Origin: Pseudomonas capsici | GTDB lineage: Bacteria > Pseudomonadota > Gammaproteobacteria > Pseudomonadales > Pseudomonadaceae | DNA: 64,000 nucleotides | Direction: 5' to 3' | NCBI RefSeq assembly: GCF_017165765.1 | Contig: NZ_JAFGZD010000015.1 | Location: 1 to 64,000, forward strand | Part shown: positions 42,828 through 52,306 of the stretch, in pieces | Position numbering within the stretch: the first letter of the stretch is position 1 | Layout: every line of letters starts with the position of its first letter | The notes under the pieces: generated by a model | Databases searched by the model: none | Seen by the model: only the letters and a program-made list of their open reading frames with translations | Told to the model about the DNA's origin: nothing | Position numbers and translations under genes: made by a program

Positions 42828-44665
42828 GCATAGGCTCCCACGGTCACGATGTTCAGGTTCTCTTGTGCGCCCTGCAGTTCGGCGCTTTCACGATGACACA
42901 GGATTTCGCTGCCTCCACCGATCTGGCGACGCCCCGGCGCAACCTTGTTGCACAAGCCCTCGACACGCACAGGGCAGCGATTGAGGAAGGTGCACAGGTC
43001 CGTATCACGGGCGGCGGCACTGGTCGGCGGCAGCTTGCCGCAATGGGAAGAACAACCTTCCAGCCAGCCCTGACGCAGCTCCGGTACCGAACTCACCAGC
43101 AAGTCCGTGTAAGGATGGAAAGGCGCCTTGCTGAAGGATTCGCAACTACCCTCCTCGACCTTGTGGCCGCTGTACATCACCACAATGTCGTCGCACAGGG
43201 CGCGCACAGTGGAGATGTCATGGCTGATGAACAGGTAGGAAACCCCCAGTTCGCGCCGCAGGTCGCCCAGGAGTTCAAGAATCGCTGCGCCGACCACGGT
43301 ATCCAGCGCCGAAGTCACCTCATCGCAGAGGATCAGATCCGGCTTGGCCGCCAGGGCGCGGGCCAGGTTGATACGCTGTTTCTGCCCGCCGGACAGTTCG
43401 TTGGGGCGGCGCTCGGCCAACTCGCGCGGCAGACGCACCAGATCCATCAACTCATCGATACGCTGGCGCAAGGCCTGGCCCTTGAGGCCGAAGTACATTT
43501 TCAGGGGCCGGGCCAGGATGGTACTGACGCTGTGCATCGGATTGAGTGCCGTATCGGCATTCTGGAACACCATCTGGATACGACGAAACTGCTCTGGCGT
43601 ACGCCCGGCAAGGGTCCCGGACAATTCGGCACCATCGAATACCAGGCTGCCGCGTGCCGGATCCAGCAAGCCGGCAACCACACGCGCCAGGGTCGACTTG
43701 CCCGAACCGGACTCCCCGATCACGCCAATGGCCTGGCCACGGCGAATGGTCAGGTCGATGTCTTCGAGCACACGAATCATCGGCAGGCCTTGCAGGTTCT
43801 TCTTGCCGTAACCGGCTGTCATGCCCTTGATGGTCAGCAGCACACTGTCCCTGGCCACATCGCTGGGCGGGCTCAAGGTTGCATCTGGGCGGGCGGCGGC
43901 CAGCAGGCTACGGGTATAGGCTTCTTCAGGGCCTTTGAGCAGCGCCGAAGTGCTGCTTTTTTCGATGATCTGCCCGCCGTTGAGCACAACGATCTGGTCC
44001 GCCATCTGCGCCACGACCGCCAGATCATGGGAGACATACACCGCCGTCGCGCCCCGCTCGCGCACTACCCGCTTGAACGCACGCAGCACGTCGATCTGAG
44101 TGGTCACGTCCAGCGCCGTGGTGGGCTCGTCGAGAATCACCAGCAACGGGTCGCTGATCAGCGCCATGGCCGCCATGACCCGCTGCAACTGACCACCCGA
44201 CACCTGATGCGGATAACGCTGGCCGATCTGCTCCGGGTTGGGCAGTGCCAGATCACGGAACAGCTCGACGGCCTTGGCTTCCAGCGCCATCCGGTTGCCC
44301 AGGCCATGAATCAGCGCGCCTTCGATCACCTGATCGATCAGTCGCTTGGCCGGATTGAAAGCGGCGGCAGCGCTTTGCGCGATGTAAGACACCCGATTGC
44401 CACGCAAACCCTGCAATTGGCTTTCCGGCAGGCTGAGCATGTCGTGCTCGCCAACCTGCACCACGCCACCGGCCAGACGACAGCCACGTCGCGCATAACC
44501 CAGCAGTGCCAGGGCGATGGTGGTCTTGCCGGAGCCGGACTCACCGATCAGCGCCAGCACTTCGCCTTTTTCCAGCGCGAAACTCACGCCTTTGACGATC
44601 TCGGTTTCCCCATGCTCGCCGCTGGCAACCACACGCAGGTCTTGCACACTGATCAATTCACTCAT
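42824..44665 (-). CDS. Fused dual-ATPase peptide/opine ABC transporter protein
   Basis: This is a 613-residue protein with two complete ATPase domains in one chain, as in DppD-DppF fusions. Domain 1 has GESGSGKT, the Q-loop SYIAQSA, signature VSGGQLQRVMAAMAL and Walker B LLVILDEPTTALD. Domain 2 (from about residue 280) has GESGSGKST, LSGGQKQRINLARAL and LILCDEVTSALD. C-terminal cysteines TDLCTFLNRCPVRVEGLCNK resemble the iron-sulfur or zinc tail of oligopeptide ATPases. It sits between the permease gene 44667 and the ferredoxin subunit, with overlaps, so it powers this operon's importer. Confidence 0.88.
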   Translation of the reverse strand: MSELISVQDLRVVASGEHGETEIVKGVSFALEKGEVLALIGESGSGKTTIALALLGYARRGCRLAGGVVQVGEHDMLSLPESQLQGLRGNRVSYIAQSAAAAFNPAKRLIDQVIEGALIHGLGNRMALEAKAVELFRDLALPNPEQIGQRYPHQVSGGQLQRVMAAMALISDPLLVILDEPTTALDVTTQIDVLRAFKRVVRERGATAVYVSHDLAVVAQMADQIVVLNGGQIIEKSSTSALLKGPEEAYTRSLLAAARPDATLSPPSDVARDSVLLTIKGMTAGYGKKNLQGLPMIRVLEDIDLTIRRGQAIGVIGESGSGKSTLARVVAGLLDPARGSLVFDGAELSGTLAGRTPEQFRRIQMVFQNADTALNPMHSVSTILARPLKMYFGLKGQALRQRIDELMDLVRLPRELAERRPNELSGGQKQRINLARALAAKPDLILCDEVTSALDTVVGAAILELLGDLRRELGVSYLFISHDISTVRALCDDIVVMYSGHKVEEGSCESFSKAPFHPYTDLLVSSVPELRQGWLEGCSSHCGKLPPTSAAARDTDLCTFLNRCPVRVEGLCNKVAPGRRQIGGGSEILCHRESAELQGAQENLNIVTVGAYA

Positions 44666-44666
44666 C

Positions 44667-45542
44667 TCATCGACCTCCTGCGCGGCGACTGCGGCCTGAT
44701 GACAGCCGGTCGATGAAGAGATTGACGCCGATGGTCAGCGTGCCAATGGCCAGTGCCGGAATCACGATGGCAGGAGCGCCCTGATTGAGTCCGCCGATGT
44801 TCTCACGCACCAGCGAACCCAGATCGGCATCCGGAGGCTGTACGCCCAGCCCCAGAAAGCTCATGCCGCTGAGCAAAAGCACGATGAAACCGAAACGCAG
44901 ACCCAGGTCGGTCATCACCGGGTTGAGCATGTTGGGCAGGATTTCGTGACAGGCAATGTAAATGCGGCTTTCTCCACGGGTACGGGCCACTTGCACATAC
45001 TCCAGCGCCTCGATATTCACCGCCAGACTGCGCGCAATGCGAAAGGCACCGGGCATGAAGCTCAGCACCGCCGTGCAGATCAGCAGAGTGATGGACGAGC
45101 CGAAGGCCGACACCATGATCAACGCCAGCATCTTGCTGGGGATCGAGATAAAGGCGTCCATGAGCCGACTGATGATTTCGTCCAGCCATTTGGGCGCAAC
45201 CACTGACAGCAGCGCGAAGAGCGTGCCGATACCGCTGGCAAGAACTGCGGCAACCAGGGCGAGGCCGATGGTGAAACGCGCACCGACCAGCACCCGGCTG
45301 AGCATGTCGCGCCCCAGATAATCGGTGCCGAACAGGTGCGTGGTGCTGATGGCATCGAACACGTTGTCGGACACCACTTCGCCCACCGAATAAGGTGCCA
45401 GCCATGGGCCGAAAACCGCGACCAGCAGCCATATGAAACACATCGCCGCGCCGGTCAGGCCCAGCCAGGAGGGTCCGTGGGATATCTTGCCCAGCGCCAG
45501 GTCCGGCGCGGCTGGCGTCGACTTCACAATGACATCTCTCAT
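44667..45542 (-). CDS. ABC transporter permease, DppC-like
   Basis: This is a 291-residue permease beginning at the ATG of an ATGA overlap with the stop of the upstream permease (45539-45542); an in-frame ATG at 45578 adds 12 residues. It has DppC features: FGTDYLGRDMLSRVLVGARFTIG, EYVQVARTRGESRIYIACHEILPNMLNPVMTDLGLRFGF and LGVQPPDADLGSLV. The extended cytosolic N-terminus ends at the first helix around residue 38. It pairs with the DppB-like permease. Confidence 0.9.
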   Translation of the reverse strand: MRDVIVKSTPAAPDLALGKISHGPSWLGLTGAAMCFIWLLVAVFGPWLAPYSVGEVVSDNVFDAISTTHLFGTDYLGRDMLSRVLVGARFTIGLALVAAVLASGIGTLFALLSVVAPKWLDEIISRLMDAFISIPSKMLALIMVSAFGSSITLLICTAVLSFMPGAFRIARSLAVNIEALEYVQVARTRGESRIYIACHEILPNMLNPVMTDLGLRFGFIVLLLSGMSFLGLGVQPPDADLGSLVRENIGGLNQGAPAIVIPALAIGTLTIGVNLFIDRLSSGRSRRAGGR

Positions 45543-46495
45543 TGGGTTCTCAGCCTCGGATTGGAAAGGATTGCACACAGGTCGGCGAGCAGCACCAACC
45601 CCAGATAAGCCGAGCAGAACAGCATGGTGCAGGCTTGCACCAGCGCCATGTCCCGGTTGGTCACGGCATCGACCATCAGGCTGGCAATGCCGGGATAATT
45701 GAAGATGGTTTCGACGATCACCACGCCGCCCAGCAGGTAGGACAGGCTCAATGCCACGGCATTGGCAATCGGCCCGATGGCGTTGGGCAAGGCATGTTGC
45801 AGCACGATGCGCGTGGGGCTGACGCCCTTGAGCCGGGCCATCTCGACATATGGGCTGTCGAGCTGGTCAATGACGGCAGCGCGGGTCATGCGCGCCATCT
45901 GGGCGACGATGACGCAGCACAGGGTCATCACCGGCAAGGCATAAGTGCGGATGAACTGCAGCGGCGAGCTGACATCACTGGCATAGGACAACGCCGACAG
46001 CCAGCCCAGGTTCACGGCAAAGATCAGCACCGCCAGGGTCGCCACCAGAAACTCGGGCACCGCCACCAGCGCCAGGGTGATGAAACTCAGGGCGCTGTCC
46101 AGACGACCGCCACGCCCCATGGCCGAGCCGATTCCCAGCGCCAGGGCAACCGGCACCGACACCAGCGCGGTGGTAGCCGCCAGCATCAGGGTGTTGGGAA
46201 AACGCCCGGCGATCAGGTCGGTCACCGGCATGGCATTGGAGACCGACTCCCCCATGTTGCCGCCCAGCAGGTTCATCAGCCATTGCAGGTAACGCACCAC
46301 ACCCGGCTGATCCAGACCCAGCTTGATGCGCAGGGCCGCAACCTGTTCAGGGGTCGCGAACTGCCCGAGGGCGGCTTGCGCCGCGTCGCCGGGCAACACT
46401 GCCGTAATGGCGAACACCACCACGGAAACAATCAACAAGGTCACGATCGCAGCGCCCAGGCGCTGGACGATCAGCCAGAATGTGTTGCTATTCAT
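45539..46495 (-). CDS. ABC transporter permease, DppB-like
   Basis: This is a 318-residue permease with a DppB-type first helix FWLIVQRLGAAIVTLLIVSVVVFAI, ALPGDAAQAALGQ-like AVLPGDAAQ, and the coupling loop MARLKGVSPTRIVLQHALPNAIGPIANAVALSLSYLLGG with VVETIFNYPGIASLMVDAVTNRD. It is 32 bp downstream of the binding-protein gene and overlaps the next permease. The two permeases, the fused ATPase and the Tat-exported binding protein make a full importer. Confidence 0.9.
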   Translation of the reverse strand: MNSNTFWLIVQRLGAAIVTLLIVSVVVFAITAVLPGDAAQAALGQFATPEQVAALRIKLGLDQPGVVRYLQWLMNLLGGNMGESVSNAMPVTDLIAGRFPNTLMLAATTALVSVPVALALGIGSAMGRGGRLDSALSFITLALVAVPEFLVATLAVLIFAVNLGWLSALSYASDVSSPLQFIRTYALPVMTLCCVIVAQMARMTRAAVIDQLDSPYVEMARLKGVSPTRIVLQHALPNAIGPIANAVALSLSYLLGGVVIVETIFNYPGIASLMVDAVTNRDMALVQACTMLFCSAYLGLVLLADLCAILSNPRLRTQ

Positions 46496-46527
46496 CTGCC
46501 TGCTCCCGCATCAGTCCACAGCCGTTG

Positions 46528-48165
46528 TCACGCGTCCAGCCACACCTGCTCGCTGAACATGTAGCCCATGAAGCCGCCCAGCGGGTTGCTGGAGTAACCC
46601 TGGATACGTTTGTCCACGCCGTCGATATTGCTGATGAACACCGGGATGCCGATGCCGCAGTGCTGACTGACCAGCGCCTGCATGTCGCCATACATCTTGC
46701 CGCGCTTTTCATCGTCGGTTTCGCCACGGGCCAGCATCAGCAACTGGTCGAACTGATCGTTCTTCCAGGCCGACTCGTTCCACGGCGCGGAGGACTGGAA
46801 GAACTGCGAGAAAATCACGTCGGCATTCGGGCGCGGGTTGATGTTGCCGAAGCTCAGCGGATGCTTCATCCAGTGATTGGACCAGTAGCCATCGCTGGGC
46901 AGACGGTTGACGTTAAGGGTCAGCCCGGCCTGTTTGGCCGACTGTTGCAGCAGCACGGCAATATCCACCGAACCTGTTGCAGCAGGCGATGCCGCCACCG
47001 GCATGGTGATCTTTTCCAGCCCGGCTTTCTTGAGCAGGAATTTTGCTTTTTCCGGGTCGTACTGACGCTGCGGCAGGTCGGCATTGAAGTAGCGCGAACC
47101 AGGCGCAATCGGGTGGTCGTTACCTACCCGGGCGTAACCACGGAATACCGCAGACTTGACCTGTTCGCGATCCAGCAGGTACTTCATGGCCTCGGTAAAT
47201 TCGGGGCTCTTGCCGGGCATCTGGTCCTGACGAATGATCAGGTCGGTGTAGTTGCCAGACGGCGCATCCACGACCCGGTGACCGGCACTGGCGGCAATGC
47301 GGGTGGTGGAGCGCGGGTTGACCTCGTTGATCATGTGCACGTCGCCGGACAGCAACGCATTGACCCGCGATGGCTCGTCGCCGATGGCAATGAATTCGAT
47401 CTCGTCCAGATACGGCAGGCCGGGTTTCCAGTAGTTCGGGTTGCGGGCGCTGACGGAACGCACGCCCGGCGTGAACTCCTTGACCGTGAACGGGCCGGTG
47501 CCGATGCCCTTGCTGAAGTCGGTGGTACCTTCGGGCACGATCAGCAGGTGCGACACCGCCAGGATCGACGGCAGTTCGGCGTTGGGAGAACTCAGGGTGA
47601 TCTGGACTTCCAGCGGACCGGTCGCCTTGATCTCGGAGAACTGCGCCATCAGCGGCATGACTTTCGAGCCGGTCACCGGGTCCTTGTGGCGCGACAGGGA
47701 GAACACCACATCGGCGGCGCTCAGCGGCTTGCCGTTATGGAAAGTGACGTCCTTGCGCAAGGTGATGGTCCACACCGTTGCGTTGCTGTTTTCGATCTTC
47801 TCGGCCAGTTCCGGATGCGGCACCAGATGGCTGTCGAAACGGGTCAGGCCGTTGTAGAACATGAAATGGCGAACATAGTCGGTGGACAACGCGCCCTTGG
47901 CCGGGTCGAGGGTATCGGCCGTGGAGCTGGACATACCTGCCACACGAATGCGTCCGCCCGGCTTGCCTTTCACCGGGGCCGCATCGTCATCGGCAAACAC
48001 TTTCCCCGCCGCACCGAACAGGCTGGTGGAGCCTGCCGCCATGACACCTGCAACGCCCAGCATGCGCAATGCATCGCGACGCGACAGACCGCGATTGAGT
48101 CCCTCGAAAACCCGCAGGCTGTCCTGGCCGGAAATCAACGGGGAATCATTTTTCTTGTCAGCCAT
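46528..48165 (-). CDS. Tat-exported ABC substrate-binding protein (SBP_bac_5)
   Basis: This is a 545-residue family 5 binding protein with a twin-arginine leader: LSRRDALRMLGVAGVMAAGSTSLFGAAGKVFA, cleavage near residue 58. The mature part has RIRVAGMSSSTADTLDPAKGALSTDYVRHFMFYNGLTRFD and the LRKDVTFHNGKPLSAADVVFSLSRHKDPVTGSKV segment typical of dipeptide and nickel-type proteins, and SGDVHMINEVNPRSTTRI. The family binds peptides, opines, nickel complexes or glycosides. A Tat leader is unusual among SBP_bac_5 proteins but not unique. It is the specificity determinant of this operon's importer. Confidence 0.88.
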   Translation of the reverse strand: MADKKNDSPLISGQDSLRVFEGLNRGLSRRDALRMLGVAGVMAAGSTSLFGAAGKVFADDDAAPVKGKPGGRIRVAGMSSSTADTLDPAKGALSTDYVRHFMFYNGLTRFDSHLVPHPELAEKIENSNATVWTITLRKDVTFHNGKPLSAADVVFSLSRHKDPVTGSKVMPLMAQFSEIKATGPLEVQITLSSPNAELPSILAVSHLLIVPEGTTDFSKGIGTGPFTVKEFTPGVRSVSARNPNYWKPGLPYLDEIEFIAIGDEPSRVNALLSGDVHMINEVNPRSTTRIAASAGHRVVDAPSGNYTDLIIRQDQMPGKSPEFTEAMKYLLDREQVKSAVFRGYARVGNDHPIAPGSRYFNADLPQRQYDPEKAKFLLKKAGLEKITMPVAASPAATGSVDIAVLLQQSAKQAGLTLNVNRLPSDGYWSNHWMKHPLSFGNINPRPNADVIFSQFFQSSAPWNESAWKNDQFDQLLMLARGETDDEKRGKMYGDMQALVSQHCGIGIPVFISNIDGVDKRIQGYSSNPLGGFMGYMFSEQVWLDA

Positions 48166-48258
48166 ATCAGTTCTACCTGTCGAAAAAGGGAATGTCCGAG
48201 TTGCTCACGGTTGACCGGAGCGTCCTTTAAGCACACACGACGACGGTGAAACAAAAAC

Positions 48259-49533
48259 TCAGTAGCGACTGTCCTGATAGCGGTAATACGCCCCCACCAG
48301 CGGCAGAAACCACGGTTTGCCAAAGTGGCCGGGAATCGCCGGCCAGCTCAGGTCGCGCCAGGGGTTGGCCTGAGCCTTGCCGTCCATGACTTGCGCCATG
48401 ACCTGGCCCATGTGCACCGACATCTGCACGCCATGGCCGCTGTAGCCCATCGAGTAGAAAACCCCGTCGTGTTCGCCGGCACGCGGCAGGCGGTCGGAAG
48501 TCATATCCACCAGCCCGCCCCAGCAGTAATCGATCTTCACATGGGCCAGTTGCGGGAACATCTGCACCATGGCCGCCTGCAGCACCTTGCCGCTCTTGGC
48601 GTCGGAACTGCTGTTGGACATTGCAAAGCGCGCACGGCCGCCAAACAGCAAACGGTTATCGGGGGTAAGACGGAAATAGTTGCCGATCAGACGGCTGGTG
48701 ACGTAGGCGCGCCGGTTCGGGAACAGACGATCGATCAGCTCCTGAGGCAGTACCTCGGTGGCAATCACGAAACTGCCGACCGGGACGATGCGGCGGCGAT
48801 ACCAGCCCAGACCGCCATGCTGGCAAGCGCCAGTGGCCAGCAATACTTGCCCGGCCTGGATCGAGCCTTTGGAGGTGTTGACCACAAAGCCGTTGCCGCG
48901 GGCTTTCCAGTCCTTGACCAGAGCGTCCTGATAGACCCGGGCACCATGGCGCACCGCCGCATCGGCCAGCCCCACGCCAAAACGCCCGACATGAATCTGC
49001 ACGCCGTTGCGCTGCAACAGGCCGCCGTGAAACTCGTCAGAATCGATCTCGGCGCGCACATCCTGAGCCGAGAGCAGCTCCACATCGGCATCCACTTCAC
49101 GCCGAATCAGCTCGCAGGTGCGTGCCAGCCCTTCGTAATGACCGGGTTTGGCGGCCAGCTTGAGCTTGCCGTTACGCTTGATGTCGCAGGCGATGTTCTC
49201 CTGCTCGATCACATCGACCACGCTCTGCACTGCGCTTTCATAAGCCTTGTAATACTCGCGGGCCTGATCGGCACCCAGGCTCTGGCTCAACGAAGCATAG
49301 TCCTGGGCAACGCCGGTATTGCACTGCCCGCCATTGCGTCCGGAGGCTTCGCCGATCACCCGGCCCGCCTCCAGAACCACCACGCTGGCGCCTTTCAAGG
49401 CCAAGGCACGAGCTGCCGCAAGTCCGGTAAAACCGCCACCGACAATCACCACATCTGCCTGCCCTTCCACCGCGCCATCGCAGGCACCGGTAAAGGCCGG
49501 AGCAGTATCGAGCCAGTAGGACTCACTGTGCAT
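48259..49533 (-). CDS. FAD-dependent amine oxidase (gamma-glutamylputrescine oxidase-like, PuuB/OrdL group)
   Basis: This is a 424-residue DAO-fold flavoprotein. FAD motif DVVIVGGGFTGLAAARALALKGASVVVLE lies near residues 27-55, then the EASGRNGGQCNTGVAQDY stretch typical of PuuB/OrdL, and a C-terminal MGYSGHGVQMSVHMG loop. Members oxidise a primary or secondary amine with release of an aldehyde and ammonia or H2O2. It precedes the binding-protein gene by 93 bp in the operon. Its relation to the second DAO-type flavoprotein at 39980 suggests the pathway has two oxidative steps. Confidence 0.85.
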   Translation of the reverse strand: MHSESYWLDTAPAFTGACDGAVEGQADVVIVGGGFTGLAAARALALKGASVVVLEAGRVIGEASGRNGGQCNTGVAQDYASLSQSLGADQAREYYKAYESAVQSVVDVIEQENIACDIKRNGKLKLAAKPGHYEGLARTCELIRREVDADVELLSAQDVRAEIDSDEFHGGLLQRNGVQIHVGRFGVGLADAAVRHGARVYQDALVKDWKARGNGFVVNTSKGSIQAGQVLLATGACQHGGLGWYRRRIVPVGSFVIATEVLPQELIDRLFPNRRAYVTSRLIGNYFRLTPDNRLLFGGRARFAMSNSSSDAKSGKVLQAAMVQMFPQLAHVKIDYCWGGLVDMTSDRLPRAGEHDGVFYSMGYSGHGVQMSVHMGQVMAQVMDGKAQANPWRDLSWPAIPGHFGKPWFLPLVGAYYRYQDSRY

Positions 49534-49569
49534 CTCGTTCTCCTCGTCGCTTGATGGAAAGCACCGCTC

Positions 49570-50238
49570 TTACAGACCGACCAGTCCGGCCAGGCCGCCA
49601 ATGTCCGGGATCTGGTGATACTCATAGAAACTGTTGGCCGGCTGTTCGTGGCCTCGGGCCACAAATGCCTTGTTCCTTATCTTCATGTCATGGGCCGAGA
49701 ACAGGTCGTAACGGAAGCTCGAAGACACATGCAAGATGTCTTCCGGGCCACAGCCGAGGTTGTCGAGCATGTATTCGAAAGCGGCCAGACGCGGTTTGTA
49801 GACCTGAGCCTGTTCGGCGGTGAAAACCTTGTAGAAAGGCGCGCCAAGCTTGTCGACGTTGGACATGATCTGGCTGTCGCTGGCGTTGGAGAAAATCACC
49901 AACGGGATCTTGTCGGCAATTTTCGACAGGCCGGCCGGCACATCGGCATGCGGGCCCCAGGTCGGGACGGCGTCGTAATAGAGCTGGCCTTCGCCACGGT
50001 ATTCAACGTTCCAGCGCTTGCAGGTACGTGCCAGAGCGACCTTCAGGATTTCGTCATACGGCATCCACTCACCCATGACCTGATCCAGGCGATAGGCCGA
50101 AAAATCTTTCACGAACTGGTCCATCTGCTCGACAGGTACACGGTCGGCGAACAGCTCGCGGGTCATGGTGCCCATGTGGAAGTTGGTCAAGGTGCCGTAG
50201 CAATCGAACGTAATGAATTTTGGTCGAAGAAAGCTCAT
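49570..50238 (-). CDS. HAD superfamily hydrolase, haloacid dehalogenase type II
   Basis: This is a 222-residue HAD-fold protein. The nucleophile Asp12 is in ITFDCYGTLTNF (motif I), Ser/Thr motif II in VIFSNASDS, and Lys near QVYKPRLAAFEYML with the VSSSFRYDLFSAHD motif. It looks like the type II (L-2-haloacid dehalogenase) group. In opine-like operons such proteins are unlikely to dehalogenate; phosphatase or detoxification of a side product are alternatives. It is 36 bp upstream of the amine oxidase and the first gene of the operon as I see it. Confidence 0.8.
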   Translation of the reverse strand: MSFLRPKFITFDCYGTLTNFHMGTMTRELFADRVPVEQMDQFVKDFSAYRLDQVMGEWMPYDEILKVALARTCKRWNVEYRGEGQLYYDAVPTWGPHADVPAGLSKIADKIPLVIFSNASDSQIMSNVDKLGAPFYKVFTAEQAQVYKPRLAAFEYMLDNLGCGPEDILHVSSSFRYDLFSAHDMKIRNKAFVARGHEQPANSFYEYHQIPDIGGLAGLVGL

Positions 50239-50605
50239 TTTGTGCGGTCCTGAAGTTCGTTGAGGTCATGGCAAGACGCGCAATCAACCCGGTCGAAACG
50301 ATCGTTGATGCACGCTGAAGCACAGCTTCATTACAACACCGTGAAATCAGCAGATGGCGTTAAAAGCGCTGGCTGGTTGATAGAAAGCACCGTTTTGAGG
50401 TGCGTGCTCAGCAGACTTTGCGGGGCGCTCCAGCCTTGGGCAAACCCCGGTTTCAGGCGCTTTTATGACCCTTTTCGGGGCGCTGTCGCTCAAACACGGG
50501 GGTTTGCGCCGCAGAAACTGCGTTCGCGAATGAATTGGCGAGAAACCCAAACAGAAACGGGCGCTTCCCTTTCAGCAAGCGCCCGCTCTGCAAACCCTGA
50601 AATGA
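50239..50605. other. Gap between HAD gene and aldehyde dehydrogenase
   Basis: This 367 bp gap contains the aldehyde dehydrogenase terminator (50552-50585), a GC-rich tract with CGGGGCGCT repeated at 50429 and 50478 and GGTTTGCGCC, and the likely promoter of the minus-strand operon close to 50239. No gene was supported and no regulator was seen. Confidence 0.5.
50552..50585 (-). terminator. Terminator of the aldehyde dehydrogenase gene
   Basis: On the minus strand GGGCGCTT-GCTGAAAGG-GAAGCGCCC (stem 8 bp) is followed by GTTTCTGTTTGGG. It lies about 20 nt after the dehydrogenase stop. Confidence 0.75.
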
Positions 50606-52078
50606 TCAGCCAGCGATATCGATCAGCACACTCTTGAAGCGCAGGTTGGCCTCGAACGCTTCCTTGCCCAGATCCTTGCCGATCCCGGAACGCTTGTAGC
50701 CGCCGGTCGGCAGAATGTAATCGTTGCTGCGGCCATAACGGTTCACCCACACCGTCCCGGCTTCCAGGCGACGAATCAGGCGCAGGGCACGGTTCAGATC
50801 CGCAGTGTGCAGCCCGGCTGCCAGTCCATAGGTGTCATGCTCGGCCAGACTCAAGGCCTGCTCTTCGTCATCGAAAGCCTGAATGGTCAGCACCGGGCCG
50901 AACACTTCTTCACACACCGCCGGGTTGCGGTTATCCAGTCCGGTCAGCAGAGTGGGCTGGTAATAGGCGCCGCCCATGCCCTCGAACAGCCCGCCACCGG
51001 TCAACACCTCGGCACCCGCCTCGCGGGAGCGTTGCACGATGTTGTCGATGCGCATGGCCTGCTGGCGAGAAATGATCGGTGTCAGTGTGCTGTCTGGCGA
51101 CCAGGTCGGGCCAGGGCGCAGCTCCTTGAAATACGCCTGCAGATGCTCGACGAAAGGCGCCATGATCGAGCGCTCGATAATCAGTCGCGAACCCGACACG
51201 CAGATCTGCCCGGCGTTGCCGGTAATGGCCATGGCTACGGTGCGGGCGGTCCTGGCGATATCGGGAATATCCGCAAACACCAGTTGCGGGCTTTTGCCGC
51301 CCAGTTCCAGTGTCACCGGCTTTGGGCCGACCAGCGCGCAAGTGGACATGATGCTCGAGCCGGTCGCCGTCGATCCGGTGAAGGTCACTTTCGAGACCAG
51401 CGGATGCCGGCACAAGCCATCGCCGGTGGTGCGGCCGTCACCCTGCACCACGTTGAAGATGCCGGCAGGAATCCCGGCCTTCACCGCCAGCTCGGCATAA
51501 CGCAAGGCCGAAAACGGTGTCAGTTCCGAAGGCTTGAGCACCACGGCATTGCCTGCTGCCAGAGCAGGTGCGACTTTCCATGAAGCCATGCTCAGCGGGA
51601 AATTCCACGGTGCGATGGCCGCGATCACCCCGTAGGGTTCGGCAATCTGCATGCCCAGACGATCCGTCTGGGTGGCTGCGACTTCCCCGCCGTGCTTGTC
51701 CGCCAGCTCGGCGAAGAAACGAATGCCTTCGGCCACATAAGGAATGTCCCAGGCCAATACATCCTTGTGCGGACGTGTAGAACCCACCGCTTCCAGAGGC
51801 CCCAATACTGCGCCATCGGCTTCGATCAGATCGGCCCAGCGGCGCATGACCCGGGCACGCTCGCGAGGTGGACGACTGGCCCAGTCGCTGCGCTTGAACG
51901 CCTGCCAGGCATTGCTCACGGCCTCATCCACCAGCGTGGCGTCGGCAATCGGCAGCTCCGCATAGACCTGGCCATCGGAAGGACGGGACACCGCCATACC
52001 CGATTGCGCATCGCGGTATTGGCCGGCAATGAAATGAGCGCTGCGCACAGCAATCACACGAGGATCGAAGCTATCCAT
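50606..52078 (-). CDS. NAD-dependent aldehyde dehydrogenase (PuuC/betaine-aldehyde type)
   Basis: This is a 490-residue ALDH. Features are IAPWNFPLSMASWKVAPALAAGNAVVLKPSELTP, FTGSTATGSSI, the base Glu in LELGGKSPQLVF, nucleophile Cys in GNAGQICVSGSRLII, and EEVFGPVLTI. It likely oxidises an amino-aldehyde released by the neighbouring flavin amine oxidase. It is on the same strand as the operon but has a terminator after it, so it may be a separate transcript. It is divergent from the GNAT-cupin pair. Confidence 0.85.
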   Translation of the reverse strand: MDSFDPRVIAVRSAHFIAGQYRDAQSGMAVSRPSDGQVYAELPIADATLVDEAVSNAWQAFKRSDWASRPPRERARVMRRWADLIEADGAVLGPLEAVGSTRPHKDVLAWDIPYVAEGIRFFAELADKHGGEVAATQTDRLGMQIAEPYGVIAAIAPWNFPLSMASWKVAPALAAGNAVVLKPSELTPFSALRYAELAVKAGIPAGIFNVVQGDGRTTGDGLCRHPLVSKVTFTGSTATGSSIMSTCALVGPKPVTLELGGKSPQLVFADIPDIARTARTVAMAITGNAGQICVSGSRLIIERSIMAPFVEHLQAYFKELRPGPTWSPDSTLTPIISRQQAMRIDNIVQRSREAGAEVLTGGGLFEGMGGAYYQPTLLTGLDNRNPAVCEEVFGPVLTIQAFDDEEQALSLAEHDTYGLAAGLHTADLNRALRLIRRLEAGTVWVNRYGRSNDYILPTGGYKRSGIGKDLGKEAFEANLRFKSVLIDIAG

Positions 52079-52306
52079 GAAGGACTCCAGCCAATGACAA
52101 GCGAGGTCTCCATGCTAGAAAAAAACCGCAAGCATTTGCTGCCGACCTTTTACCCCGTTTAAGAAGTAACTGCGGTCTTGAGCGCCTGCGATTATTGAAT
52201 CTGCCGAATGCTTGCGCCCCTCTTGTCACCCTTGCCTGCAGGTGGGATACAGCAAGCCTGCCGCAGACTTTTATCGCTTGTGCATCCCTTTCAATGGAGA
52301 TACCTC

